From Obesumbacterium proteus (GTDB lineage: Bacteria > Pseudomonadota > Gammaproteobacteria > Enterobacterales > Enterobacteriaceae), in assembly GCF_001586165.1 (NCBI RefSeq), contig NZ_CP014608.1:4216001-4280000 (forward strand): 64,000 nt of DNA, read 5' to 3'. A program made the translations under genes and the position numbers. The notes below the pieces were generated by a model that worked only from the letters and a program-made list of their open reading frames with translations, had not been told where the DNA came from and ran no database searches. This document shows positions 34,710-43,792 of the stretch, piece by piece. Position 1 is the stretch's first letter; the number at the start of each line of letters is the position of its first letter.

Positions 34710-36214
34710 TTGGATAGCCCTAATTTCTTACATTTCATATCTAATGAACGGCGGGAAATTGCCAAACTATTAGCAACCCTTTCTTTATTTGAGTTTTTCC
34801 TAATAAGACGATGACTAATCACTGCCTTTTCAAAAACAGAAATCACCTCTTTCAAAGTGCCAGATTGCGTATAGTCAGGCACGGCAATAGGTTCTGCGCT
34901 CAGGCTATGAGTTAATTGTTCTGCGAAGATTTCGTGAACTGTTGATAATTCCGCATCCGAATATTCAAGCAGCAAAATCTCTAGCAACGTTTTAAGCTCT
35001 AAAACGTTACCAGGGAAGTGATAGGCATGAAGCGGGGTAAGCCATTCATTAGGGATGACAAGCATCGGTTTATGATGCTGCTGACAAAGCTCTGAAATAA
35101 TATTTGGTACCAGAAGATCGAGATCTTCACGCCAACATCGTAGCGGTTGCAGCATTAACGGGTAATGATTAAGCCGTAAATATAAAGAATGAAACGATGG
35201 CACTGTGACAGCTAGAGCTGATAAGGATTGGCAACTCGTAGTGAGCATGCGGAACTGGCTTACCGCGAAGTCATATTTTTGGCTAGAATGTACCTCTCCA
35301 CAATCAAGCGCATGCTGTAATCGGCCATACCAACAAGGTGCGAGTTGATCAATATTCTCAAGTAGTAACGTGCCGTTATTTGCCTCTATCAAAGCGCTTT
35401 CACTAACATTATCTACACCAAAAAGGCGCCTACCCTGTTGTTGTAAATCTAAGCTATTACAATCAACAATAACCAAAGCCCCTTTCCGCCCAGATAGCGT
35501 ATGCAACAAAGCCGCTAGCCTACTTTTACCACTGCCACTCTCCCCCTCAATACTGATGGCAGCCTCATGGGTTATAGCGACCTGAATTTTTCTACGTAAT
35601 TGGCAAATATAAGAACTTCTGCCGACAAACGCCTGTTGCACTGCATGCGATATATTGTTTTTTTCTCTCTGTTGGATATACGAAACTTCATGACGAGCAT
35701 TATTTTTAGAGACTAAATCAGCGGCCTTTTTTAAATGCCTTACCTGCAACAAATACACCTGTAATAAGTAGAGAAAAGCATGCTCTGGCTGCACCAAAGT
35801 ATTAAGAACTGCGGGCATATCGAAAATAGCGAATATTCCCACTAGCCGCAGTTCATTATCAAAGAAAGGCTGAACGGATAATCCGCACTCTTTCCCCATA
35901 TTTTGCACCAGTGCTCTGAACTCAGGATGCTCAATTCGCACCCCATAGTTTAACGTTGACCAGACGGCTGGTTTTCCCGTGCGTATAACTTGGGAAAATG
36001 GATGGCTAAAATCGTCAAACTGCAATGTTAATACCGATTCGCCTTTACCATTGGAATAACAGGCAAGATCTTGCTTACTCGGTGATATATAACCCACAAG
36101 TAAATAAGCTCCAGGCGCCCATTGCAAAATACATTCGCAAAGCGCCTGTCCTAATGTTTCCAAACATTCACATGACAACAGAGCCAGCGTGGCCTGTTGC
36201 GCTGAAAGATTCAT
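34706..36214 (-). CDS. vasH: VasH-like regulator with degenerate sigma-54 AAA+ domain
   Basis: A 502-residue protein with a GAF-like N-terminus (about 1-160), an AAA+ domain (about 195-420) and a Fis-type helix-turn-helix at the end (ERVANSLAISRRSLDMKCKK, about 478-497). Walker A is intact (GESGSGKS, 224-231). The GAFTGA loop that activators use to touch sigma-54 is missing: RLFGVDNVSESALIEANNG (263-281) runs straight across where it should be. Walker B reads LLLENI instead of LFLDEI, and the NVREL motif reads NVLEL. Family and position identify VasH, but classical sigma-54 activation looks unlikely. The gene overlaps clpV by 1 base and tagO by 4. Confidence 0.85.
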   Translation of the reverse strand: MNLSAQQATLALLSCECLETLGQALCECILQWAPGAYLLVGYISPSKQDLACYSNGKGESVLTLQFDDFSHPFSQVIRTGKPAVWSTLNYGVRIEHPEFRALVQNMGKECGLSVQPFFDNELRLVGIFAIFDMPAVLNTLVQPEHAFLYLLQVYLLQVRHLKKAADLVSKNNARHEVSYIQQREKNNISHAVQQAFVGRSSYICQLRRKIQVAITHEAAISIEGESGSGKSRLAALLHTLSGRKGALVIVDCNSLDLQQQGRRLFGVDNVSESALIEANNGTLLLENIDQLAPCWYGRLQHALDCGEVHSSQKYDFAVSQFRMLTTSCQSLSALAVTVPSFHSLYLRLNHYPLMLQPLRCWREDLDLLVPNIISELCQQHHKPMLVIPNEWLTPLHAYHFPGNVLELKTLLEILLLEYSDAELSTVHEIFAEQLTHSLSAEPIAVPDYTQSGTLKEVISVFEKAVISHRLIRKNSNKERVANSLAISRRSLDMKCKKLGLSK

Positions 36215-38814
36215 CAGCCGTCTACCTCAATGCTGAACTCTCCATTTTTCACACCGAAATGAATTTTTGAAATTGCTTCACCCAAGGCCAAACGCTGCAA
36301 TAAAACTAGCGAGACAGGAGGTAACAACACGCCATCAATAACCGATTCCAGCATACGCGCACCGTTCTCTTTGCGGTGTGCACGCTGCAATATTTCCTCA
36401 TGCACGTCCTCGTCGATGATGACTTCTGCATGAAAACGCTCTGCCAAAGTTTTATTCAGATGAGCCAGTTTATTTGCAACAATTTCCCTGAGAACATCAG
36501 GAGGCAATGGTAAATATGGGATCACTTCCATACGTGCCAATAAAGCAGGTTTGAAAAATGCAGCGAGCTCAGGATAAAGAGCATCTTGAATTTCATCAGG
36601 TCGATGGTGCAATTCATCGATAACCTGATACCCCAAGTTGGAGGTCAGGAAAAAGACGATATTTTTGCAATCAATGATTCGACCCTCGCCATCGGCAAGC
36701 TCTCCTTTATCAAAGGCTTGATAGAAAAGATTCAGAACATCAGGGTGTGCTTTTTCAACCTCGTCAAGTAATACAACTGAGTATGGCTTTTGGCGAATAG
36801 CCTCGGTGAGAATCCCCCCTTCGCCATAGCCAACATATCCAGGAGGGGAGCCGATAAGCCGAGAGACGGTATGTTTTTCCTGAAATTCAGACATATTAAT
36901 GCTGGTTAACCAAGCGCGCCCGCCGAATAGCAAATCGGCAATGCACAAAACGGTTTCAGTTTTACCAACGCCGCTTGGCCCTACCAGCAAGAATGCTCCT
37001 AGAGGCCGCCCCGTTTTACGTAAATCTGCACGCGCGGTTAATAAGTGACGATGTAAATGGCTCAGCGCTAAACTTTGCCCTTTGATATCTTCTCCCAAAT
37101 AGTCAGGCAGCTCAGTAATCACTTTAAGCTCACTGCGCGATATTTGATTTAAGGGAACACCTGTCCATTCGGCAATAACAGAAGCAATAAGAAGCCGGTC
37201 AACATGAGGAGAAACACTGACGGTTTGCAACTGCAATTCAGCTAATTCATGCTCAAGCTTAACTAAGTTTTCAGCCAGCTGTGGGGTACTTTCGCCCGCT
37301 AAAATAGCTTGCCGTTGTTTAATAATATCAATGACCAGCGTCTGCTGTTTTTGCCAAGTAGCCTGCTGTTCATCAAGATCATTTTTTAATACTTGCTGAA
37401 GCTGATAAAGATCGCTCAGTCGACTGGCGTGGTCGTTTAATCCAATGCGTTGTTCGCGCTCTATATTGGAAATTTCAAGCTGGCATTCACATAGTTGTGT
37501 TCGCAACGCGCTAATCTTGCGCGGCGGCGTTGTCATATTAATTGCACACCGAGCACAAGCCGTATCCAAGACGTCTATCGCTTTATCCGGTAGCTGACGC
37601 CCCGATAGATAACGGGCACTGAGCTGAGCTGCTGCCTGAATAGCATCTTCATTAATGAGGACGCCGTGAGCCTCTTCATAACGAGACTGCAAGCCTCGCA
37701 GAATAATTGTTGCTTGCTCAATTGAAGGCTCTTTAACCTGAACTATTTGGAAACGACGTGATAGCGCAGCGTCTTTTTCAATATATTTTTTATATTCATG
37801 CCACGTGGTAGCAGCTATCGTTTTAAGCTCGCCACGCGCCAATGCAGGTTTAAGCAAGTTTGATACATCTAACCCACCTTGCTGGTTTCCTGCCCCGATT
37901 AATGTGTGAGCCTCATCAATAAATAGGATAATAGAACGTTCAGCATCTTGGACCTCTTGCATCAGCCCTTTGAAGCGCTTTTCAAATTCACCTTTTACCG
38001 ACGCTCCCGCCTGCATCGCGCCTAGGTCTAAACTCAGCAGCTCACTGCCTTGTATTTTCTCAGGCACCTGATTTGCAATAATGCGCAATGCTAGCCCTTC
38101 AATGAGTGCGCTTTTCCCCACTCCAGCCTCACCAACTACGATCGGATTATTTTTTCTACGGCGGCATAAAATATCGATCATTAAATCAATTTCAGCATCA
38201 CGACATAGCACCGGATCCAATTTTCCAGTGCGTGCCTGTTCTGTGACATTCAAGGTAAAACGAGATAAAAGCGAGCCATCAGCGCTGCCATTTGGGCTGG
38301 ATGAGATGCTTGATTCACTCTGAGTTTTAACCACCGGCATTTCTGCCGAGTCTTGGGTTAATACAATAAAATCCTTCGCAATCTGCTCTCGATTTAATTC
38401 ATCTAAACGATAGCTAATTTCTACCGGCAAATAACGGTGACGATGATGCAATAGTCCAAGCAGCAGCACACCACTGCGCAAGTTTTCATGCTTTAACTCA
38501 ATAGAAGCAAGTAGCCAACTATCCTGTAGCCACTCAACGAGTAAAGGCGAAAAACTCGGATAACTTTGTGGGTATGGTGAATGATCAACAGGCTGATTGA
38601 GTAAGCCTTGCTTAAAGGAATCTAGATTTACGCCGAGCTGGCTAAATATCAGTCGCACATCACACAAAGGCGTTTCTAGCAGCTGATATAAAAAATGCCC
38701 GACCGTAATTTCCGTAGCCTGCTGGTTTAAACTCCAAGCCGCAGCATTTTCTAAAGCATTACGCGCTACGGGATTAAGACGCTCAACTAAAGCAGGAAGA
38801 TCAATTCTAATCAC
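36214..38814 (-). CDS. clpV: T6SS sheath-recycling ATPase ClpV (TssH)
   Basis: An 866-residue AAA+ unfoldase that disassembles contracted TssB/TssC sheath. It has a Clp-N-like domain (about 1-150), a first AAA+ module with GEAGVGKS (228-235) and ILFIDEAH (296-303), a coiled-coil middle domain (about 430-530), and a second module with GPSGVGKT (612-619), GSPPGYVGYGEGG pore loop and LLDEVEKAH. All key residues are present, in contrast to the neighbouring VasH. It is encoded between tssL and vasH. Confidence 0.97.
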   Translation of the reverse strand: MIRIDLPALVERLNPVARNALENAAAWSLNQQATEITVGHFLYQLLETPLCDVRLIFSQLGVNLDSFKQGLLNQPVDHSPYPQSYPSFSPLLVEWLQDSWLLASIELKHENLRSGVLLLGLLHHRHRYLPVEISYRLDELNREQIAKDFIVLTQDSAEMPVVKTQSESSISSSPNGSADGSLLSRFTLNVTEQARTGKLDPVLCRDAEIDLMIDILCRRRKNNPIVVGEAGVGKSALIEGLALRIIANQVPEKIQGSELLSLDLGAMQAGASVKGEFEKRFKGLMQEVQDAERSIILFIDEAHTLIGAGNQQGGLDVSNLLKPALARGELKTIAATTWHEYKKYIEKDAALSRRFQIVQVKEPSIEQATIILRGLQSRYEEAHGVLINEDAIQAAAQLSARYLSGRQLPDKAIDVLDTACARCAINMTTPPRKISALRTQLCECQLEISNIEREQRIGLNDHASRLSDLYQLQQVLKNDLDEQQATWQKQQTLVIDIIKQRQAILAGESTPQLAENLVKLEHELAELQLQTVSVSPHVDRLLIASVIAEWTGVPLNQISRSELKVITELPDYLGEDIKGQSLALSHLHRHLLTARADLRKTGRPLGAFLLVGPSGVGKTETVLCIADLLFGGRAWLTSINMSEFQEKHTVSRLIGSPPGYVGYGEGGILTEAIRQKPYSVVLLDEVEKAHPDVLNLFYQAFDKGELADGEGRIIDCKNIVFFLTSNLGYQVIDELHHRPDEIQDALYPELAAFFKPALLARMEVIPYLPLPPDVLREIVANKLAHLNKTLAERFHAEVIIDEDVHEEILQRAHRKENGARMLESVIDGVLLPPVSLVLLQRLALGEAISKIHFGVKNGEFSIEVDG

Positions 38815-38880
38815 GTACTTCTCCTTGTGAACATACGGGGTAAAGCGAACTATTTACGCTTTTCCTCATCCATGAATAAT

Positions 38881-39693
38881 TTATGGCAGCAAATCATTTA
38901 ACCGAGTAATAATGTCTTGAGTCTGATTGTGCAAGCCCCAAGCAAATATTCCGTAACCAAATAAGGCCACCGTCACCAGCCCCCAGAAAACTTTCTTCCC
39001 AGTCAAATACCGATTCAGTCGATATCGTGATTCACTATTAGATTTTCCAAAATGCACGACTGTAGCATTCAGGATCTCTGCCCCACGGCTCGGATCGATT
39101 TTGTTCAAGACCTGTAGTTTCTGGTGAATATTACGCAGAATTTTTTCTCTATCTTCCTGATACTGCATTGTCATCCGATAGCGCCCCTGAAAACCCAAGC
39201 ACAGACATAGATGTATAAACGCTAACAGATCACGATATCTCGCCGGTTCGAGAAGCAACCGATCGATCAATTGAAAACACTTTTCCCCACCCCACGTTTC
39301 ACTATGAAACCGGACTAACAATGTATGTTGCGCCCAACCATCAACTCCCCATGGTCTAGCCATCACCATTTCATCGATGAAAGTGCAAAAGAAATAACTC
39401 CAAGACAGCAAAATACCGGGCTCGTAGTTTTCAACCTCAAGCCGCTGCAGCGTATTTCTAATTTCTTGCTCAACTTGAGCAATCAAGCGAGGAATCAACG
39501 GAGGTTCATTCAGTGACTTAATCCGATTAATAAGTCCAAGCAGTGGCGCAGAGGCTTCAATCAATGGATTTCGATGCACTAGACAAGAAAGTGCATCGTC
39601 GCTAGTCGCATGCTCTACAACAGCCGCCCCCGCAACAAATTCAGCGCTATTTTTTCCCGCTTTGTCACTATTAACGATATCCATTGATGTCAT
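38881..39693 (-). CDS. tssL: T6SS inner-membrane protein TssL (DotU/ImpK/VasF)
   Basis: A 270-residue protein with a cytoplasmic helical domain (EILNATVVHFGK after a DotU core with SWSYFFCTFIDEMVMARPWG) and one C-terminal transmembrane helix (about 232-254, VFWGLVTVALFGYGIFAWGL). No OmpA-like peptidoglycan-binding extension is attached, so this is the short TssL form. It partners with TssM in the membrane complex. Its start overlaps the tssK stop by 4 bases. Confidence 0.94.
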   Translation of the reverse strand: MTSMDIVNSDKAGKNSAEFVAGAAVVEHATSDDALSCLVHRNPLIEASAPLLGLINRIKSLNEPPLIPRLIAQVEQEIRNTLQRLEVENYEPGILLSWSYFFCTFIDEMVMARPWGVDGWAQHTLLVRFHSETWGGEKCFQLIDRLLLEPARYRDLLAFIHLCLCLGFQGRYRMTMQYQEDREKILRNIHQKLQVLNKIDPSRGAEILNATVVHFGKSNSESRYRLNRYLTGKKVFWGLVTVALFGYGIFAWGLHNQTQDIITRLNDLLP

Positions 39694-41030
39694 CTCCTAA
39701 TCGCCCAGAACTGCATATCAAGATTTGGGAATTTCCCACCAATATGAAATGCAAACCCACTGTCTTTAGTCAGTTCAGGCCAGTGTGGACTTTGGCGATC
39801 GAGAGAAAAATAGATATACCCGCTGTGGTAAGGCAGTTGTCTTGGCGTTGAGGTGAGTAAACGAAGTTGGATACCTTGAGTATGCGAGCTAACCAGCTGC
39901 ATAATTTTCTCTGGCGTCGCCACTTTACTTTGTTGCACAAACTGTTTGCTCAATATGTCTAACGGCATGTTGGCACGAATGGCTAATACAAATTCAGCCT
40001 CTTGCAACAATTCAACTTGACCAACTACCGCGACAAGCACGCCAAAGCGCTGTTCGCGCAGTTGCAATGACACCGCTCGCGGCGAAAGTACAGTACTCAA
40101 TGCCTGGCGTAGCGCTAACATCAGCGGCGTATAACTAAGTTGTAAATTGTCATGCCGGTAAACAGGCGTATCTATGGGCAGTCGAGATGCATCAGTAAAT
40201 GTCATCATCTCGCCACAAAGACCGATCAACTCATAAAACAAAGGTTCAGGATGAAGAGTGGCCCGGCGTGTTAAATGTTGCAGCCGCGGTTGGACTCTAT
40301 TTAGCATTTGTAACAGCATAAATTCGGCAACGTCAGCAACACCTTGTTGATTAGGAGAACCAATACGCTCAGCTAAGTTTTTAGCTCTTTCTGTTATTAA
40401 CCCGCTAATTTCTGATAAGAAGCTTTTTAATCGTGGTGTTGCACTGATAGAAAGACACGTTGGAATAAATTCGCTATCCAGCAAGATGCTGCCATCTGGG
40501 CGTTTATCTGCGATTTTTGCAATGGGCAACGCGGCATAGGTACTTCTATCCTGACTTTCCAGCATAAGACGTAAGTTTACTTTTGCTAACGGAAGCTCGG
40601 TTATATCAGCACTCAACGAATAGAGATCGCGAACGTCTTCCTGGTGTGATTGAAAACGAGAGTGATTTGGCCCAGTACTATTCTGAAGATTAACTTCTGC
40701 AACGTGGTCGTTTGCTAATGCCTGCACCAAATAAACAGTTTGTCCCACTAGACTGGCATCATTAATTTCAAGCGGTAAAGGCATAACATCTTCATAGGGC
40801 AGACTAAAAACACTGCCATCAGGCATAACACCAGAAGCACTACTCAGTGTAATTCGACCAAAGCTAAGATGATCATCATTAATTTTCAACTCGGTAACAC
40901 CCGAGAAGTGCTCTCCTAAAGCAGAAAATCGGCTATGTAATAGATAATCAATATGACGTTGTTGTTGTTGGAAATGCTGCGGTTTAATAAATAAACCCTC
41001 ACTCCAAATAATACGATTACGTGTCAACAT
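39690..41030 (-). CDS. tssK: T6SS baseplate protein TssK (ImpJ/VasE)
   Basis: A 446-residue protein with the family opening RIIWSEGLFIKPQHFQQQQRH (about 6-26) and the C-terminal YSGYIYFSLDRQSPHWPELTKDSGFAFHIGGKFPNLDMQFWAIR. TssK links the TssE-F-G baseplate to the TssL/TssM membrane complex. It lies 2 bases after the tssJ stop. Confidence 0.96.
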   Translation of the reverse strand: MLTRNRIIWSEGLFIKPQHFQQQQRHIDYLLHSRFSALGEHFSGVTELKINDDHLSFGRITLSSASGVMPDGSVFSLPYEDVMPLPLEINDASLVGQTVYLVQALANDHVAEVNLQNSTGPNHSRFQSHQEDVRDLYSLSADITELPLAKVNLRLMLESQDRSTYAALPIAKIADKRPDGSILLDSEFIPTCLSISATPRLKSFLSEISGLITERAKNLAERIGSPNQQGVADVAEFMLLQMLNRVQPRLQHLTRRATLHPEPLFYELIGLCGEMMTFTDASRLPIDTPVYRHDNLQLSYTPLMLALRQALSTVLSPRAVSLQLREQRFGVLVAVVGQVELLQEAEFVLAIRANMPLDILSKQFVQQSKVATPEKIMQLVSSHTQGIQLRLLTSTPRQLPYHSGYIYFSLDRQSPHWPELTKDSGFAFHIGGKFPNLDMQFWAIRR

Positions 41031-41032
41031 AA

Positions 41033-41545
41033 TTAATCCTCGCTTTCCTTGCGTACATCAATCTCTGCCTTGTGCAAATGCACTAGCACTTGGTATTTGT
41101 GTCCAATGGGAGCTAGCTTCAATACTTTCTTCCATTGAGCACCATTCGGCTTACTGTAATAGGCAGCCACGCCGATATAGTGCACTTTGCTATCTAGCTC
41201 AGTAGGATAAATATATTTGTACTGCCCCGGTAATAACGTGAAGTCTTGATGATCAATATAGTTTTTCCCAAGAACCTCTTTCATGTCCTTTGCTGTCAGC
41301 TGATCATAATCCGCAGCTAACAATTTCGAGTCCTCAGACATCAATATCACCTGAAAAGCCAGCGGAGAGGCTTCATTATCACTATTGGGATTGATGTCAT
41401 CGTCCGCCAACAGTGTTAATCCCAACGTAGATGACAACGTACTTGCATCAGGCTCTTCCTTGCCAAACCAAGGCCCTTTTCCGCATCCATTCAATAAAAA
41501 TATCGAGAGGAGAATAACGGGTACTTTCCGCCATATGATCATCAA
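41033..41545 (-). CDS. tssJ: T6SS outer-membrane lipoprotein TssJ (SciN/VasD)
   Basis: A 170-residue lipoprotein with a short signal and lipobox LNGC (Cys21). The mature part has the transthyretin-like fold pattern of TssJ, with AFQVILMSEDSKLLAADYDQL and GVAAYYSKPNGAQWKKVLKL. It anchors the membrane complex to the outer membrane and binds the periplasmic end of TssM. Its start overlaps the tagH stop by 4 bases. Confidence 0.93.
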   Translation of the reverse strand: MMIIWRKVPVILLSIFLLNGCGKGPWFGKEEPDASTLSSTLGLTLLADDDINPNSDNEASPLAFQVILMSEDSKLLAADYDQLTAKDMKEVLGKNYIDHQDFTLLPGQYKYIYPTELDSKVHYIGVAAYYSKPNGAQWKKVLKLAPIGHKYQVLVHLHKAEIDVRKESED

Positions 41546-42825
41546 GATTCCTCTCCTTGAAGCTGGCGCAAAGTCTGGTCATAAACTTGCTCATAGACCT
41601 CATGAAATAATTTTTCTACGCCAATTTGGCGCCCAGAGAGCAGCTCATTGAAATAATGTTGATACATTTCCCAGATCCAGTTTGGATCATTGATACTCGC
41701 CATGTGATCTCTGCGATAACGCTGAAATCGAGCCATTAAAACGGAGGGCGAAAAGCTCTGAATGACGGCAGAAAGAGCTGCATCAATAGCTTGATTAGAA
41801 GCCTGATAATGCAATCGCATATGAGTGAGGCTTTCGGTGACTGCTGCAGAAGGAGTGAGATGAACCTGACTTTTTTGATCTCCATAGAGAGTCTCAACCG
41901 TTTCTTTATAGCTCAGTCCCAAACGCAGTGGGTTATCTTCTATTGGCTGTAGCTGTTTTTTTGTATTTTTTTGAGCTTGATTGAGATCTAATAACCCTTG
42001 AACTGTCGCATGCAAGGTGCGTCCAGCCTCTTCGAGAAAACTATTCGCAGCCTGACTATCTCTAAAAGGTAAAAACTCACCTAAACCACGCAATACGGGC
42101 GTTAAAGCAACATTCTCAAATATATCAGCATTACCTTCATTCAGCGGTGCTGAATAAAAAGAGGATGGAACATCAAGATATTCATCATCCATCATATGTT
42201 CTTCTTGCGATGTAACAACAGGTTCTGTACGAGCCATTAATGGATTATCTAATAAATGAGAAGGTGAATTATCGACTGCAGAAATGCGGTTAACACCTAA
42301 GGTGCTTGGTTCAAAAGATTGCATATTAGATTCTTTTATTGATGAGCCAAAATCATATTGGGAAGCAGCTATATTCGTTGGTTCATTGATGACACGGTTA
42401 ACATTATTCACTTCTTCAGTACTAATAATATTTTGTAGCTGTAAATAGTCTGGTGCTGCAGGGGAATGCTCATTTAATTGTAAATGGACACTAAGATTTA
42501 AATCGCCAATACTTATAGAATCACTCTGGGATAAAGCAATAAGCTTCTCTGATGGGCAACCATGACTGGAGTTATTAATTAAACAATTGCCAACGAGATC
42601 TTGTAAGCAGAACTGTCCATCACTCCATATAATATTAGCATTTAGCGGCTTAACTTCCTGCGCCGAGTCTTGCAATAACCAATGGTTACCGACGCTGATA
42701 GGCTCACAGCCAAAGCTTCCCCCTTCGGTTGTAAATACATGCATCCTATCAATACTTCCACGCAACGATTTAATATCTTTGATATAAAGAGTTATTGTTG
42801 CAGATGAAAATGTAGAACCATCCAT
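41542..42825 (-). CDS. tagH: T6SS FHA domain protein TagH (Fha/ImpI/VasC)
   Basis: A 427-residue protein with an N-terminal forkhead-associated domain (about 5-105, with GSFGCEPISVGNHWLLQD and FCLQDLVGNCLINNSSHG), a variable middle and a C-terminal ImpI-type region. FHA domains bind phosphothreonine, but no PpkA/PppA kinase or phosphatase gene is present in this island. The ATG at 42825 is chosen because AGGAG stands 7 bases upstream; a GTG at 42843 would place that site inside the gene. It overlaps tssG by a few bases only in the longer form. Confidence 0.9.
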   Translation of the reverse strand: MDGSTFSSATITLYIKDIKSLRGSIDRMHVFTTEGGSFGCEPISVGNHWLLQDSAQEVKPLNANIIWSDGQFCLQDLVGNCLINNSSHGCPSEKLIALSQSDSISIGDLNLSVHLQLNEHSPAAPDYLQLQNIISTEEVNNVNRVINEPTNIAASQYDFGSSIKESNMQSFEPSTLGVNRISAVDNSPSHLLDNPLMARTEPVVTSQEEHMMDDEYLDVPSSFYSAPLNEGNADIFENVALTPVLRGLGEFLPFRDSQAANSFLEEAGRTLHATVQGLLDLNQAQKNTKKQLQPIEDNPLRLGLSYKETVETLYGDQKSQVHLTPSAAVTESLTHMRLHYQASNQAIDAALSAVIQSFSPSVLMARFQRYRRDHMASINDPNWIWEMYQHYFNELLSGRQIGVEKLFHEVYEQVYDQTLRQLQGEES

Positions 42826-42829
42826 GTTG

Positions 42830-43792
42830 TTACTCCTGAACACTAATAATTACACGGGGAATGACAGGAGGCTGACCAAGAAATGTCGTCCATCCTAATA
42901 AACAACCTTTATCATGACCTAAGCAGGTTCTCACTGACTGCTTTGGCGCCAATCCAAGCTGTAGATCCCAAGCCAACTGATCTCGCAGAATAAACGCGAC
43001 AAAAGTGACTAAAGGTCGATAAAGGTCACCATTAGGTAAAAAACGCAAAAAGTGAGCGTGAGAAAGATCATGAATACACAGCGTGAATTTTCCACAAACG
43101 TCAGGTGAATAATCACCAATGACAAAATTTCCACGTAAATCCGAGTTTAATTCACCTAAACGATTCTGCTGATGTAACACAATTGGGACTCGTCGATACT
43201 GCCAGCTTTCTACTTCAACGTTGGGTAAGTCAAAACAATGAGAAATTAGCCCCGATACAACGTCAGGTGAGCGACCGGGTGCAGCAAGCAGGCCAGAATA
43301 GGCCAACATTTTGCTGTGATTAACAGGGATCACATCTCGTAAAGTTCGGCTCCCTAAGCCAACTAACGAAAACATCATCTGAGAAAAACCATCATTACCA
43401 TCTGCCTGATAACGGATGTAATAGCGATATTTCCGCCAAGCAAGATGTAATAACATTAAAAAACGATGATTAAAAAAATCAATAAAATGATAAAGGTTAC
43501 CGTCTTGCTGCGCATACTCCCATGCCAGTCGTTCTAAATAATAACCAGGCATCGGGGACTGACTACCATGCAGTCCCATAAAGGCAACTTCTAAATCATA
43601 GCCCCGTTTATCCTTTTTCAAAGATACGACATCGCTAGAAGGAAATCCCAGAGAGGCACATGAAGAGAAGCGGATAAACTCCTCACTAGGAAGCCTTCCC
43701 TTATCACATTCAACCTGCCGATTTTCTATTTTGTATAGAAGCTCAACGAGCTGGTAGAAATTATAATGTTGAATCTTTGTAAGTTCTGTCAT
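42830..43792 (-). CDS. tssG: T6SS baseplate protein TssG (ImpH/VasB)
   Basis: A 320-residue baseplate wedge protein. Conserved segments are LPSEEFIRFSSCASLGFPSSDV, HFIDFFNHRFLMLLHLAWRKYRY and the C-terminal LGYTTFLG-like LLGWTTFLGQPP. The ATG at 43792 is chosen because it overlaps the TGA of tssF as ATGA; the frame extends 11 codons further to a TTG but that is less likely. TssG forms the wedge with TssF and TssE around the VgrG hub. Confidence 0.93.
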   Translation of the reverse strand: MTELTKIQHYNFYQLVELLYKIENRQVECDKGRLPSEEFIRFSSCASLGFPSSDVVSLKKDKRGYDLEVAFMGLHGSQSPMPGYYLERLAWEYAQQDGNLYHFIDFFNHRFLMLLHLAWRKYRYYIRYQADGNDGFSQMMFSLVGLGSRTLRDVIPVNHSKMLAYSGLLAAPGRSPDVVSGLISHCFDLPNVEVESWQYRRVPIVLHQQNRLGELNSDLRGNFVIGDYSPDVCGKFTLCIHDLSHAHFLRFLPNGDLYRPLVTFVAFILRDQLAWDLQLGLAPKQSVRTCLGHDKGCLLGWTTFLGQPPVIPRVIISVQE

